NCBI GenBank assembly: GCA_948468465.1
Contig: CAOKJJ010000177.1
Span: forward strand, 1 to 10,228
Length of the DNA stretch: 10,228 nucleotides
Source: an uncultured Eubacterium sp.
Lineage (GTDB): Bacteria; Bacillota_A; Clostridia; Lachnospirales; Lachnospiraceae
Direction: 5' to 3'
Part shown: one piece after another, positions 1 through 5,337 of the stretch
Layout: each line of letters starts with the position of its first letter
How positions within the stretch are numbered: the first letter of the stretch is position 1
Notes under the pieces: generated by a model
Told to the model about the DNA's origin: nothing
Databases searched by the model: none
What the model saw: only the letters and a program-made list of their open reading frames with translations
Translations under genes and position numbers: made by a program

Positions 1-527
1 CTGACCAAATAATTAGATGGCAATTAGGGAATATCCATTCATGCGTTTATTCTGATGGAATTATTCAGATTCAGAAAGAAGCAAACGGATTACAGCAGGC
101 ATTAACAGCCGCGGTCAGCCAGATTGTGCCTGCGGCAGCAAAGAAAAGCCTGGAACTATATGCTGACTGTGAAGAAGATTTGATCGTGAAATATGACAGG
201 AAATGGACAGAAGAAGCTATATTTAATGTATTGGATAACGCGGTCAAATATACAGCGCCAGGAGGCAGCATCCATGTGAGGGCCACGAAACAGGAGATAT
301 TTACAAAAATCAGCGTACAGGATACAGGGATAGGAATTCTTCCGGAACATCAGGCGAAAATTTTTGCCCGGTTTTACAGGGAACCGGAAGTGCATGAGGT
401 AAATGGCGTAGGGATAGGGTTATATTTAACCCGCAGGATATTGGAGTTGCAGAATGGATATATTGAAGTGCATTCGGAAAAGGGGAAGGGTTCTGAGTTT
501 TGTATGTATTTGCCGAATGAAGCATGA
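1..527 (+). CDS. Sensor histidine kinase, C-terminal part (partial, 5' end outside window)
   Basis: The frame is open from base 3 to a TGA at 525-527, giving about 174 visible residues, so the gene begins upstream. What remains is the HATPase_c catalytic domain. The N box NVLDNAVKYT lies at 225-254, the G1 box DTGIGI at 321-338, an F-box-like IFARFYRE near 360-383 and the G2 box GVGIGLYL at 405-428, followed by a G3-like KGKGSEF. These residues bind ATP and support autophosphorylation of a conserved histidine, which must lie upstream together with the membrane and sensor segments. In this family the phosphate passes to a response regulator, usually encoded next to the kinase but not visible here. 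The FtsX-type exporter downstream suggests a stress or antimicrobial-peptide sensing unit; that link is inference from gene order. The domain call is firm; the signal is unknown. Confidence 0.93.
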   Translation, partial: DQIIRWQLGNIHSCVYSDGIIQIQKEANGLQQALTAAVSQIVPAAAKKSLELYADCEEDLIVKYDRKWTEEAIFNVLDNAVKYTAPGGSIHVRATKQEIFTKISVQDTGIGILPEHQAKIFARFYREPEVHEVNGVGIGLYLTRRILELQNGYIEVHSEKGKGSEFCMYLPNEA

Positions 528-538
528 ATGTAAAAAGT

Positions 539-590
539 AAAAATCACAATTTTGTGACAATGCCGCATTGTGACAGGATTGTGATTTTTT
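539..590 (+). terminator. Nested-palindrome intrinsic terminator after the kinase gene
   Basis: A perfect 12-bp inverted repeat, AAAAATCACAAT (539-550) and ATTGTGATTTTT (578-589), encloses a second perfect hairpin, ACAATG-CCG-CATTGT (557-571). The outer arm ends in six T (585-590). With its A-tract on the 5' side it could terminate in both directions. It sits 11 bases after the kinase stop codon and separates the kinase from the ABC genes. The outer stem is AT-rich, so its strength is uncertain, and the same bases may act as protein-binding repeats. Confidence 0.7.
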
Positions 591-601
591 GCTGTTAAAA
601 T
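552..601 (+). promoter_or_regulatory. Candidate regulator-binding direct repeats and -10 box for the ABC operon
   Basis: TTGTGA occurs three times, at 552-557, 568-573 and 579-584. The first two extend to TTGTGACA, and the last two are spaced 11 bp apart, one helical turn, as is common for OmpR-family response regulators. A -10-like TAAAAT follows at 596-601, about 57 bases before the ATG at 658, with no good -35 at normal spacing, as expected of an activator-dependent promoter. That the kinase's partner regulator binds here is inference only. The repeats overlap the terminator palindrome, which may explain them instead. Confidence 0.35.
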
Positions 602-657
602 ACAGATAAACAAAGCGGTTGATCAATTGTTTTTCATAGATATGGAAGGAGTAAAAT

Positions 658-1347
658 ATGGATACATATATTGTTGAAACGAAAAATCTGAAAAAATATT
701 ATCAGCTGGGAACAAATGTCGTAAAGGCGCTGGATGGAGTGGATTTTAAAGTAAAGCAGGAAGAATTTGCCGCTATGATCGGCAAATCGGGAAGCGGAAA
801 GAGTACGCTTCTGCACATGATCGGTGGTCTTGATACGCCGACAGAAGGCGAGGTAACGGTTGCCGGGAAAAATCTGGCAGGGCTGACAAAAGAACAGCTT
901 GCGGTATTTCGGAGAAGAAAAATAGGATTTGTTTTTCAGAGTTATAATCTGGTTCCGGATTTGAATGTGTATGAGAATATCATCCTGCCTGTTGAACTGG
1001 ATGGAAAACATGCGGACAAAGAGTTTGTGGATGCCGTTCTTGATTTTTTACAGCTGCAGGAAAAAAAGGAAGCTTTGCCGCATACACTTTCCGGCGGACA
1101 GCAGCAGAGGGCGGCAATTGCGCGTGCGCTGGCCGCGAAGCCGCAAATTCTTTTGTGTGATGAGCCGACAGGAAACCTGGATACCGCAACCAGCCATGAT
1201 GTAATGGGACTGTTAAAAATGGTTGCCAGGCAGTATCGGCAGACGATTGTATTGATTACGCATGATAACGATATCGCGCAGATGGCAGACAGAATCATAA
1301 GAATTGAAGATGGGAAGATTGTGGGAGGAAGTGATAGCCATGATTAA
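658..1347 (+). CDS. ABC transporter ATP-binding protein, MacB/LolD/BceA type
   Basis: This 229-residue cytoplasmic ATPase should power the FtsX-type permease encoded next. All nucleotide-binding motifs are intact: Walker A GKSGSGKST (42-50), Q-loop Gln94, signature LSGGQQQR (144-151), Walker B ILLCDEP (164-170), D-loop NLDT (173-176) and H-loop His202. The length and the SGGQQQR and DEPTGNLD wording are typical of the MacB/LolD/BceA subfamily, whose members work with FtsX-like permeases in peptide or lipoprotein export, drug resistance or mechanotransmission rather than ordinary import. The ATG at 658 follows GGAAGGAG (644-651) with a 6-base gap. Its stop codon lies inside the permease gene (8-base overlap), so the two are translationally coupled. 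The substrate cannot be read from the sequence. An antimicrobial-peptide role is suggested only by the neighbouring kinase. Confidence 0.95.
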   Translation: MDTYIVETKNLKKYYQLGTNVVKALDGVDFKVKQEEFAAMIGKSGSGKSTLLHMIGGLDTPTEGEVTVAGKNLAGLTKEQLAVFRRRKIGFVFQSYNLVPDLNVYENIILPVELDGKHADKEFVDAVLDFLQLQEKKEALPHTLSGGQQQRAAIARALAAKPQILLCDEPTGNLDTATSHDVMGLLKMVARQYRQTIVLITHDNDIAQMADRIIRIEDGKIVGGSDSHD

Positions 1348-3853
1348 AAACAACAATCGGGAAGTCATTGGCCGTATGGCGAAAAGAAATTTAAAAAGCA
1401 ACCGCAGGCGCAGCATAACCATGATATTTGCAGTCATGTTAGCAACTTTTTTGCTGTTCAGTGTTTTTACAGTCGGCGCAACATATTTGAATATGCAAAG
1501 GCTTTTGAATATCCGTTTAAACGGCGCCGATTTTGACGCGGTTTTGTATGGCATGACACCGGAGCAGAAGGAACTGTTAGAAAAAAATGAAGAGGTAAAA
1601 CAGTTTGGAATTGTAACGCTTGCGGGAGCGGTGAAGGAAACAGAGATGGATCAGACACCTGGCGTCGGTTTGCTGTATGCAGATGAGACGTTGTGGAATG
1701 ACATGATGGCTCCGGCAAGAAGCTACACGCAAGGCAGTTATCCGATGGCTGAAAACGAAATCATGGTTACAAAGAAGGCATTGGAAAAGTGCGGGTATCC
1801 GGACAAAGAAATCGGAGATGAAATTACTTTCGTTTATGAAACAGAAGGCAGACAGGCGGAAAAAACATTTCAGATATCCGGTATTTGGGATGGATACGGG
1901 GATACCGCCCAGTTTTACGTTGCAAAAGCTTTTTGTACAAAGGAGCAGATAGATGAACTGTATCATACCCGCTGTGATATTTCTTTTCAGAAAAAATGGA
2001 TGTCACAGGAGCAGCAGCAGGCGTTTATTGACCAATTGAACCTGAAAAAATCACAACGGCTGTTATATGTATATGAATATGCAAACACTATAGAAATATT
2101 TTTGGGGCTGGCCGGAATTATGTTTGTAACCTGTCTGAGTGCGTATTTGCTTATTTATAACATCATGTACCTGTCTGTGGCAGGCAATATCAGGTATTAT
2201 GGGCTTTTGCAGACCATAGGCATGACGGCAAAGCAAATCAAACAGTTCATGAAACGGCAGATGATCTGGATTGGCGGAACGGGAATTGCGCTGGGGCTTT
2301 TGCTTGGAAGCAGTGTTTCCTTCGTATTAATTCCGGTTGTGGTCGAATCTTTGGGAATACGGCAGGGGCGGACAGGGAAAATCCAGGTATTCTTCCATCC
2401 GGCCATTTTCCTTCTGACGATTGCGATTGCCAGCATGACGGTATGGTATGCGGCAAGAAAACCAATACATGCCGCGGCAGTCAGTTCTCCGATCGAAGCA
2501 TTGGGGTATCGTCCCGTTTCAGCCAGGAAAAGAAGCCGTAAAACGAGAAAGGGAAATTTAATTCGGCGGATGGCAATGGAGCAGCTAACGAGGAACAGGA
2601 AAAAGACAGGGATTACCATGCTGTCGTTAGCAGCCAGCCTTTCAATGTTTGTCTGCCTGGTAACTTTGCTGCATACGCAGTCAGCGAGAGAATTTGTATT
2701 TCATTATATGGGGCTTGATATGGCAGTGCGAAACGATACGATTCAGAATGTATATGCACAAGAAAAGCAGCTCAAGGGAATAAAGCAGATTCTGACGGAT
2801 GATCTTTTAGAACAGATCAGACATACACAAGGTGTGAAAGAGGTGCTTCCGGTCAGTTATGCTTCGCTTGTGATACCATGGGAACCGGAAGTGGCGGATG
2901 TATGGATGCGGGAGTTTTACGAAACATGGATGTATATTCCTTACGAAGATGATATTGAGGAATATAAAGAAAAACCGGAAAACTTTGCAAGTTCGTTAGT
3001 GGGAATTACGGAAACAGATTTTCATGCGCTGAACGCAGAATTGGAAAAACCGGTCGATGAACAAGCGTTTTTAAACGGAAAAGCCTGCATTTTATACAGG
3101 AATGGCCTGTTTGGACTAAAAGATAGTGACATCATAGGAAAAACGATTCATTGCGCAGAATACGGAAATACAGATCATACGTGCGCTTTTGAAATAGGGG
3201 CGTTAACAGATATTGACGATTATACCGCGCTGCTTGGATTTACGCCTACGGTCATTGTCATTGACCAGGCAGTCGCGGATTTTGTCAGGGAACCTGTCAT
3301 ATTTAAAGCAGGGATACGCTATGATCAGGCATTTGACGAAGCGGCGGAACATGCAGTTCAAAAAATTTTGATGGACAGTCCGGATGCCAAAGACTATTCC
3401 TTTGACTCTAAAATAGAAGAGGCTGACCGTGTGAAACAGGCACAGGGACATATGATGGAGGTAGGAATGGGAATCGCGGCCATCTTAGCAGTGATTGGGC
3501 TTATGAACTACGTGAATACATCCGCCGGTAATATGCACTATCGCCGGAAGGAAATTTCTATGATAGAAAGTGTGGGGATGACCGAACATCAGGTCAGGAA
3601 AATGCTGATATGGGAAGGCGTGCTGTATACGTCAGGTGTCATCTTTTTGACCTTAACGGCAGGACTTGGAATTACATACGGCATTTATCAGACACTGAAT
3701 TACATGGATGCAGATTTTTGGTTCCCCGTGTTTCCGTTTTTGGGAGCAGCCGCTCTGCTGCTGGCAGTATGTACCGCGGTTCCCTTGCTTGCTTATCAGA
3801 GGCTTAAAAAGAGCGGAAGCCTGGTAGAGCGGATTCGCGTGGAGGCGGAGTAA
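1340..3853 (+). CDS. FtsX-family ABC transporter permease with duplicated FtsX domain
   Basis: This 837-residue membrane protein is the partner of the preceding ATPase. A basic N-terminus (about 14-24) leads into TM1 (about 28-49), a large extracytoplasmic domain (about 50-248), and TM2-4 (about 250-280, 308-335, 354-372). After a basic cytoplasmic linker (about 395-422) comes TM5 (424-446), a second extracytoplasmic domain (about 450-700), and TM6-8 (about 707-728, 757-780, 796-818). The two halves share an FtsX-type coupling segment: LLQTIGMTAKQIKQF near 289-303 and RRKEISMIESVGMT near 735-748. The ATG at 1340 was chosen because it has GGAGG (1324-1328) 11 bases upstream and matches the usual short basic N-terminus; a GTG at 1331 is too close to that site. 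The product probably moves, or senses and detoxifies, amphipathic peptides or lipids at the membrane. The substrate is unknown. No clear terminator follows. Confidence 0.92.
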   Translation: MIKNNNREVIGRMAKRNLKSNRRRSITMIFAVMLATFLLFSVFTVGATYLNMQRLLNIRLNGADFDAVLYGMTPEQKELLEKNEEVKQFGIVTLAGAVKETEMDQTPGVGLLYADETLWNDMMAPARSYTQGSYPMAENEIMVTKKALEKCGYPDKEIGDEITFVYETEGRQAEKTFQISGIWDGYGDTAQFYVAKAFCTKEQIDELYHTRCDISFQKKWMSQEQQQAFIDQLNLKKSQRLLYVYEYANTIEIFLGLAGIMFVTCLSAYLLIYNIMYLSVAGNIRYYGLLQTIGMTAKQIKQFMKRQMIWIGGTGIALGLLLGSSVSFVLIPVVVESLGIRQGRTGKIQVFFHPAIFLLTIAIASMTVWYAARKPIHAAAVSSPIEALGYRPVSARKRSRKTRKGNLIRRMAMEQLTRNRKKTGITMLSLAASLSMFVCLVTLLHTQSAREFVFHYMGLDMAVRNDTIQNVYAQEKQLKGIKQILTDDLLEQIRHTQGVKEVLPVSYASLVIPWEPEVADVWMREFYETWMYIPYEDDIEEYKEKPENFASSLVGITETDFHALNAELEKPVDEQAFLNGKACILYRNGLFGLKDSDIIGKTIHCAEYGNTDHTCAFEIGALTDIDDYTALLGFTPTVIVIDQAVADFVREPVIFKAGIRYDQAFDEAAEHAVQKILMDSPDAKDYSFDSKIEEADRVKQAQGHMMEVGMGIAAILAVIGLMNYVNTSAGNMHYRRKEISMIESVGMTEHQVRKMLIWEGVLYTSGVIFLTLTAGLGITYGIYQTLNYMDADFWFPVFPFLGAAALLLAVCTAVPLLAYQRLKKSGSLVERIRVEAE

Positions 3854-3868
3854 AGGTGGTTTTCGCAA

Positions 3869-3897
3869 TAGACTTTGTACTTTGGAAGTGGTATACT
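3869..3897 (+). promoter_or_regulatory. Candidate promoter of the 50-codon gene
   Basis: TAGACT (3869-3874, 4 of 6 matches to the -35 consensus) is separated by 17 bp from TATACT (3892-3897, 5 of 6 matches to the -10). It lies 15 bases after the permease stop codon and about 51 bases before the ATG at 3949. A second -10-like TATAAT (3911-3916) has no matching -35. This is a consensus match only. Confidence 0.4.
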
Positions 3898-3948
3898 TAT
3901 GTTGTAACCATATAATCTTTCATTATATTTTAGAAAGCAGGTAATAGT

Positions 3949-4101
3949 ATGACAGATAAACAATTACGATACATTAACAGATTAACAGTTTTTGTCAGAA
4001 AACTGTTAAAGCTTGTACCACAAGATCAAAGAGAAGATCTTGAGAATGAATTCGATACTATTCTTTTAGAAGTAACAGAATCAAACGAAAAAAACAATTA
4101 A
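3949..4101 (+). CDS. Small hypothetical protein, 50 residues
   Basis: An ATG at 3949 opens a 50-codon frame closed by TAA at 4099-4101. The product is strongly charged and lacks cysteine, tryptophan and any membrane or signal segment. Residues about 4-23 form a basic amphipathic helix (RYINRLTVFVRKLLKLV). A proline follows at 24, then an acidic helix at about 28-45 (REDLENEFDTILLEV), so the whole would fold as a helix-turn-helix hairpin or dimerise. The ribosome binding site is weak (GAAAGCAGG at 3933-3941). A candidate promoter lies upstream. The coding-like composition, with charged residues placed regularly against hydrophobic ones, argues against a chance frame, but the family is not recognised and no function is proposed. 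It stands alone between the exporter module and the bgl operon, and its A/T-rich codons differ from both neighbours. Confidence 0.5.
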   Translation: MTDKQLRYINRLTVFVRKLLKLVPQDQREDLENEFDTILLEVTESNEKNN

Positions 4102-4137
4102 CCAGCCGCTAAACCAGAAAAGATGCAAAACTCAGTA

Positions 4138-4186
4138 ACATCTGATCGTAACCGTTCAAGGGTTATCTGAACGGTTACATCTGATC
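4138..4186. repeat. Palindromic element copy 1, flanked by a 10-bp direct repeat
   Basis: A perfect 11-bp inverted repeat, GTAACCGTTCA (4148-4158) and TGAACGGTTAC (4168-4178), surrounds the 9-base loop AGGGTTATC. The sequence ACATCTGATC occurs on both sides (4138-4147 and 4177-4186, the second sharing two bases with the arm). There is no T-run, so it is not an ordinary terminator. The same loop and nearly the same stem recur at 7219-7249. It ends 32 bases before the licT promoter -35 box. Confidence 0.85.
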
Positions 4187-4217
4187 AGCTGCGGGCAGAT
4201 GAAATGAAACAAAAGTA

Positions 4218-4245
4218 TTGACTTTTTATAAAATTATGCTACAAT
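4218..4245 (+). promoter_or_regulatory. Promoter of the licT-bgl operon
   Basis: TTGACT (4218-4223, 5 of 6) lies 16 bp before TACAAT (4240-4245, 5 of 6), which also carries an extended -10 TG at 4237-4238. The expected transcription start is near 4252, inside the cre-like palindrome. This gives a leader of roughly 140 bases containing the RAT and terminator before licT. It is the best consensus promoter in the window. Confidence 0.82.
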
Positions 4246-4251
4246 AAATAA

Positions 4252-4263
4252 GTAAACGTTTAC
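4252..4263. promoter_or_regulatory. cre-like operator (probable CcpA site)
   Basis: GTAAACGTTTAC is a perfect 12-bp palindrome with the CG centre and flanks of the catabolite-responsive element bound by CcpA/LacI-family repressors (close to TGTAAACGTTTACA, but with A and G at the outermost positions). It covers the expected transcription start of the licT promoter, a position that normally gives carbon catabolite repression. A dedicated LacI-type repressor could bind it instead; none is encoded here. Confidence 0.75.
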
Positions 4264-4283
4264 GATGTATTAGCGCTTGATGA

Positions 4284-4310
4284 GGATTGTTACTGGTGAC
4301 AGGCAATACC
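4284..4310 (+). promoter_or_regulatory. RAT 1: ribonucleic antiterminator in the licT leader
   Basis: The segment starts GGATTGTTACTG and ends CAGGCAATACC, matching the conserved RNA hairpin bound by BglG/LicT proteins. The apical stem CTG/CAG (4293-4295, 4300-4302) is capped by GTGA, a GNRA-type tetraloop. Its last two bases (CC, 4309-4310) are also the first two of the following terminator stem, so the two structures exclude each other. LicT binding would stabilise the RAT and allow read-through into licT itself, giving positive autoregulation. Confidence 0.9.
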
Positions 4311-4352
4311 GAAAGCAAAGAACGACTTTTGCTTTTGGTGTTGTCTGTTTTT
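4309..4352 (+). terminator. Leader terminator of licT, controlled by RAT 1
   Basis: The stem pairs CCGAAAGCAAAG (4309-4320) with CTTTTGCTTTTGG (4326-4338), with one G-U pair and one bulged T. The loop is AACGA, followed by a T-rich tract ending in TTTTT (4348-4352). The T-run is interrupted and set back, so read-through without LicT may be appreciable, which would supply basal LicT. Confidence 0.75.
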
Positions 4353-4390
4353 GCGTTAAAGTATTTTATACTTGGAAAGAGGTGGTATAT

Positions 4391-5230
4391 CTGAAGATTG
4401 CGAAGGTGCTGAATAATAATGTTGTCATCGCCGTAAATGAAAAGAAAGAGGACATTATCGTTATGGGCAGCGGCATCGCATTTCGAAAGAAACGGGGAGA
4501 CGATATTGACGAGTCAATGATTGAACGGGTTTTTACACAGCAGGTGCCTGATTTGGCAGAAAAGTTTCAGCAGGTTCTGAGCGAGATTCCGGCGGAATAT
4601 TTGGAGGTGACTGAAAAGATCATACAAAACGCGGCCCGAAAGCTGAATCATGGATTTAACGATAATTTGTTTCTGCCGCTGCTGGATCACATACACTTTG
4701 CGGTACAGCGTTATCGAAAAGGAATGACGATTCATAATCAATTGCTGACAGAGACGCAGGTCATGTATAAGGATGAGTTTTTGGCGGCTTCTGAGGCAGT
4801 TGAAATGATCAATCAGGCTTTTCATGTGTCCCTGCCGGAAGATGAGGCAGCATTTATTACGTTTCATTTTGTAAATGCGGGTGCTGGAAGCATGCAGGAG
4901 ACAGTCAGGAAAACCCGGATTGTGCAGGATGCGCTAACCATTATAAAGAATTACTTTAAAATGGAGTTTCAGGAGGGGTCGCTTGACTACTACCGCCTTG
5001 TGACACATTTGAAGTTTTTTGTCCAGCGGATGATGCAGGACGCAGGGCAGCCGGCATCCGATAAAGATGTGCAGCTTGTCGAGCTTGTAAAAAACAATTA
5101 TAAGGAATCTTATGAATGTTCGAATCGGATTGGAAAATACATACAATTGGAGTTCGGGTATACGGTCACGGAAGAGGAAAAGCTGTACCTGACGATACAT
5201 ATAGAAAGAATCAGGGAACTTAATGGTTAG
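4391..5230 (+). CDS. licT: BglG/LicT-family transcriptional antiterminator, apparent CTG start
   Basis: This RNA-binding antiterminator acts on RAT hairpins and is switched by PTS phosphorylation. The 279 residues comprise an N-terminal CAT RNA-binding domain (about 1-55, beginning KIAKVLNNNVV and including GSGIAFRKKRGD), PRD1 (about 65-170) and PRD2 (about 171-277). The four PRD phosphorylation histidines are all present: His100, His159, His206 and His270. The family starts MKIAKVLNNN, which fixes translation at CTG 4391. A strong AGAGGTGG (4378-4385) lies 5 bases upstream, and no ATG, GTG or TTG sits at a suitable distance. The frame is open upstream to TTG 4277 and ATG 4280, but those lack a ribosome binding site and the added residues are translated RAT and terminator sequence. 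By family knowledge, PRD1 phosphorylation by the cognate EII silences it without substrate, and HPr phosphorylation of PRD2 activates it. Confidence 0.95.
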   Translation: MKIAKVLNNNVVIAVNEKKEDIIVMGSGIAFRKKRGDDIDESMIERVFTQQVPDLAEKFQQVLSEIPAEYLEVTEKIIQNAARKLNHGFNDNLFLPLLDHIHFAVQRYRKGMTIHNQLLTETQVMYKDEFLAASEAVEMINQAFHVSLPEDEAAFITFHFVNAGAGSMQETVRKTRIVQDALTIIKNYFKMEFQEGSLDYYRLVTHLKFFVQRMMQDAGQPASDKDVQLVELVKNNYKESYECSNRIGKYIQLEFGYTVTEEEKLYLTIHIERIRELNG

Positions 5231-5258
5231 GATTGTTACTTGTATGGGAGGCAAGACC
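5230..5258 (+). promoter_or_regulatory. RAT 2: ribonucleic antiterminator before the PTS gene
   Basis: The 29-base element starts GGATTGTTACTT and ends GAGGCAAGACC, again the BglG/LicT RAT pattern. Its first G is the last base of the licT TAG stop (5228-5230), so a ribosome terminating on licT would cover it. Its final CC is shared with the next terminator stem. It differs from RAT 1 in the apical loop (GTATGG instead of GTGA) and two positions of the lower 3' strand. Confidence 0.92.
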
Positions 5259-5302
5259 TGAATTAAGGCTATCGCTTGCGGTATCTTAATTTGGGTTTTT
5301 TT
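5257..5302 (+). terminator. Intercistronic terminator controlled by RAT 2
   Basis: The stem CCTGAATTAAG (5257-5267) pairs with CTTAATTTGGG (5285-5295) through 11 pairs, two of them G-U. An inner helix around TATCG/GCGGTA extends it, and seven T follow (5296-5302). It is stronger than the licT leader terminator and would block entry into the PTS gene unless LicT holds RAT 2. Confidence 0.9.
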
Positions 5303-5337
5303 ATTTTCATTTATTGCGGAAAGAAAGGCGGAGAATT

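Noticed and set aside
942..1298. Minus-strand open frames within the ATPase gene and similar ones in the other large genes
   Set aside because: They lie opposite well-supported genes with intact catalytic motifs and show no domain features of their own.
1304..1339. Longer permease start upstream of ATG 1340
   Set aside because: It would extend well into the ATPase gene, lacks a suitable ribosome binding site and adds residues not typical of the FtsX N-terminus.
3911..3916. TATAAT as the -10 box of the 50-codon gene
   Set aside because: No -35-like hexamer sits 16-18 bp upstream; the TAGACT/TATACT pair just before it has better spacing.
4148..4178. Hairpin copy 1 as terminator of the 50-codon gene
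   Set aside because: There is no T-tract after the stem, and the same element recurs in a gap where transcription must continue into bglA.
4277..4390. In-frame N-terminal extension of LicT starting at TTG 4277 or ATG 4280
   Set aside because: The added residues translate the RAT and terminator, no ribosome binding site precedes them, and the LicT family begins at the KIAKVLNNN segment.
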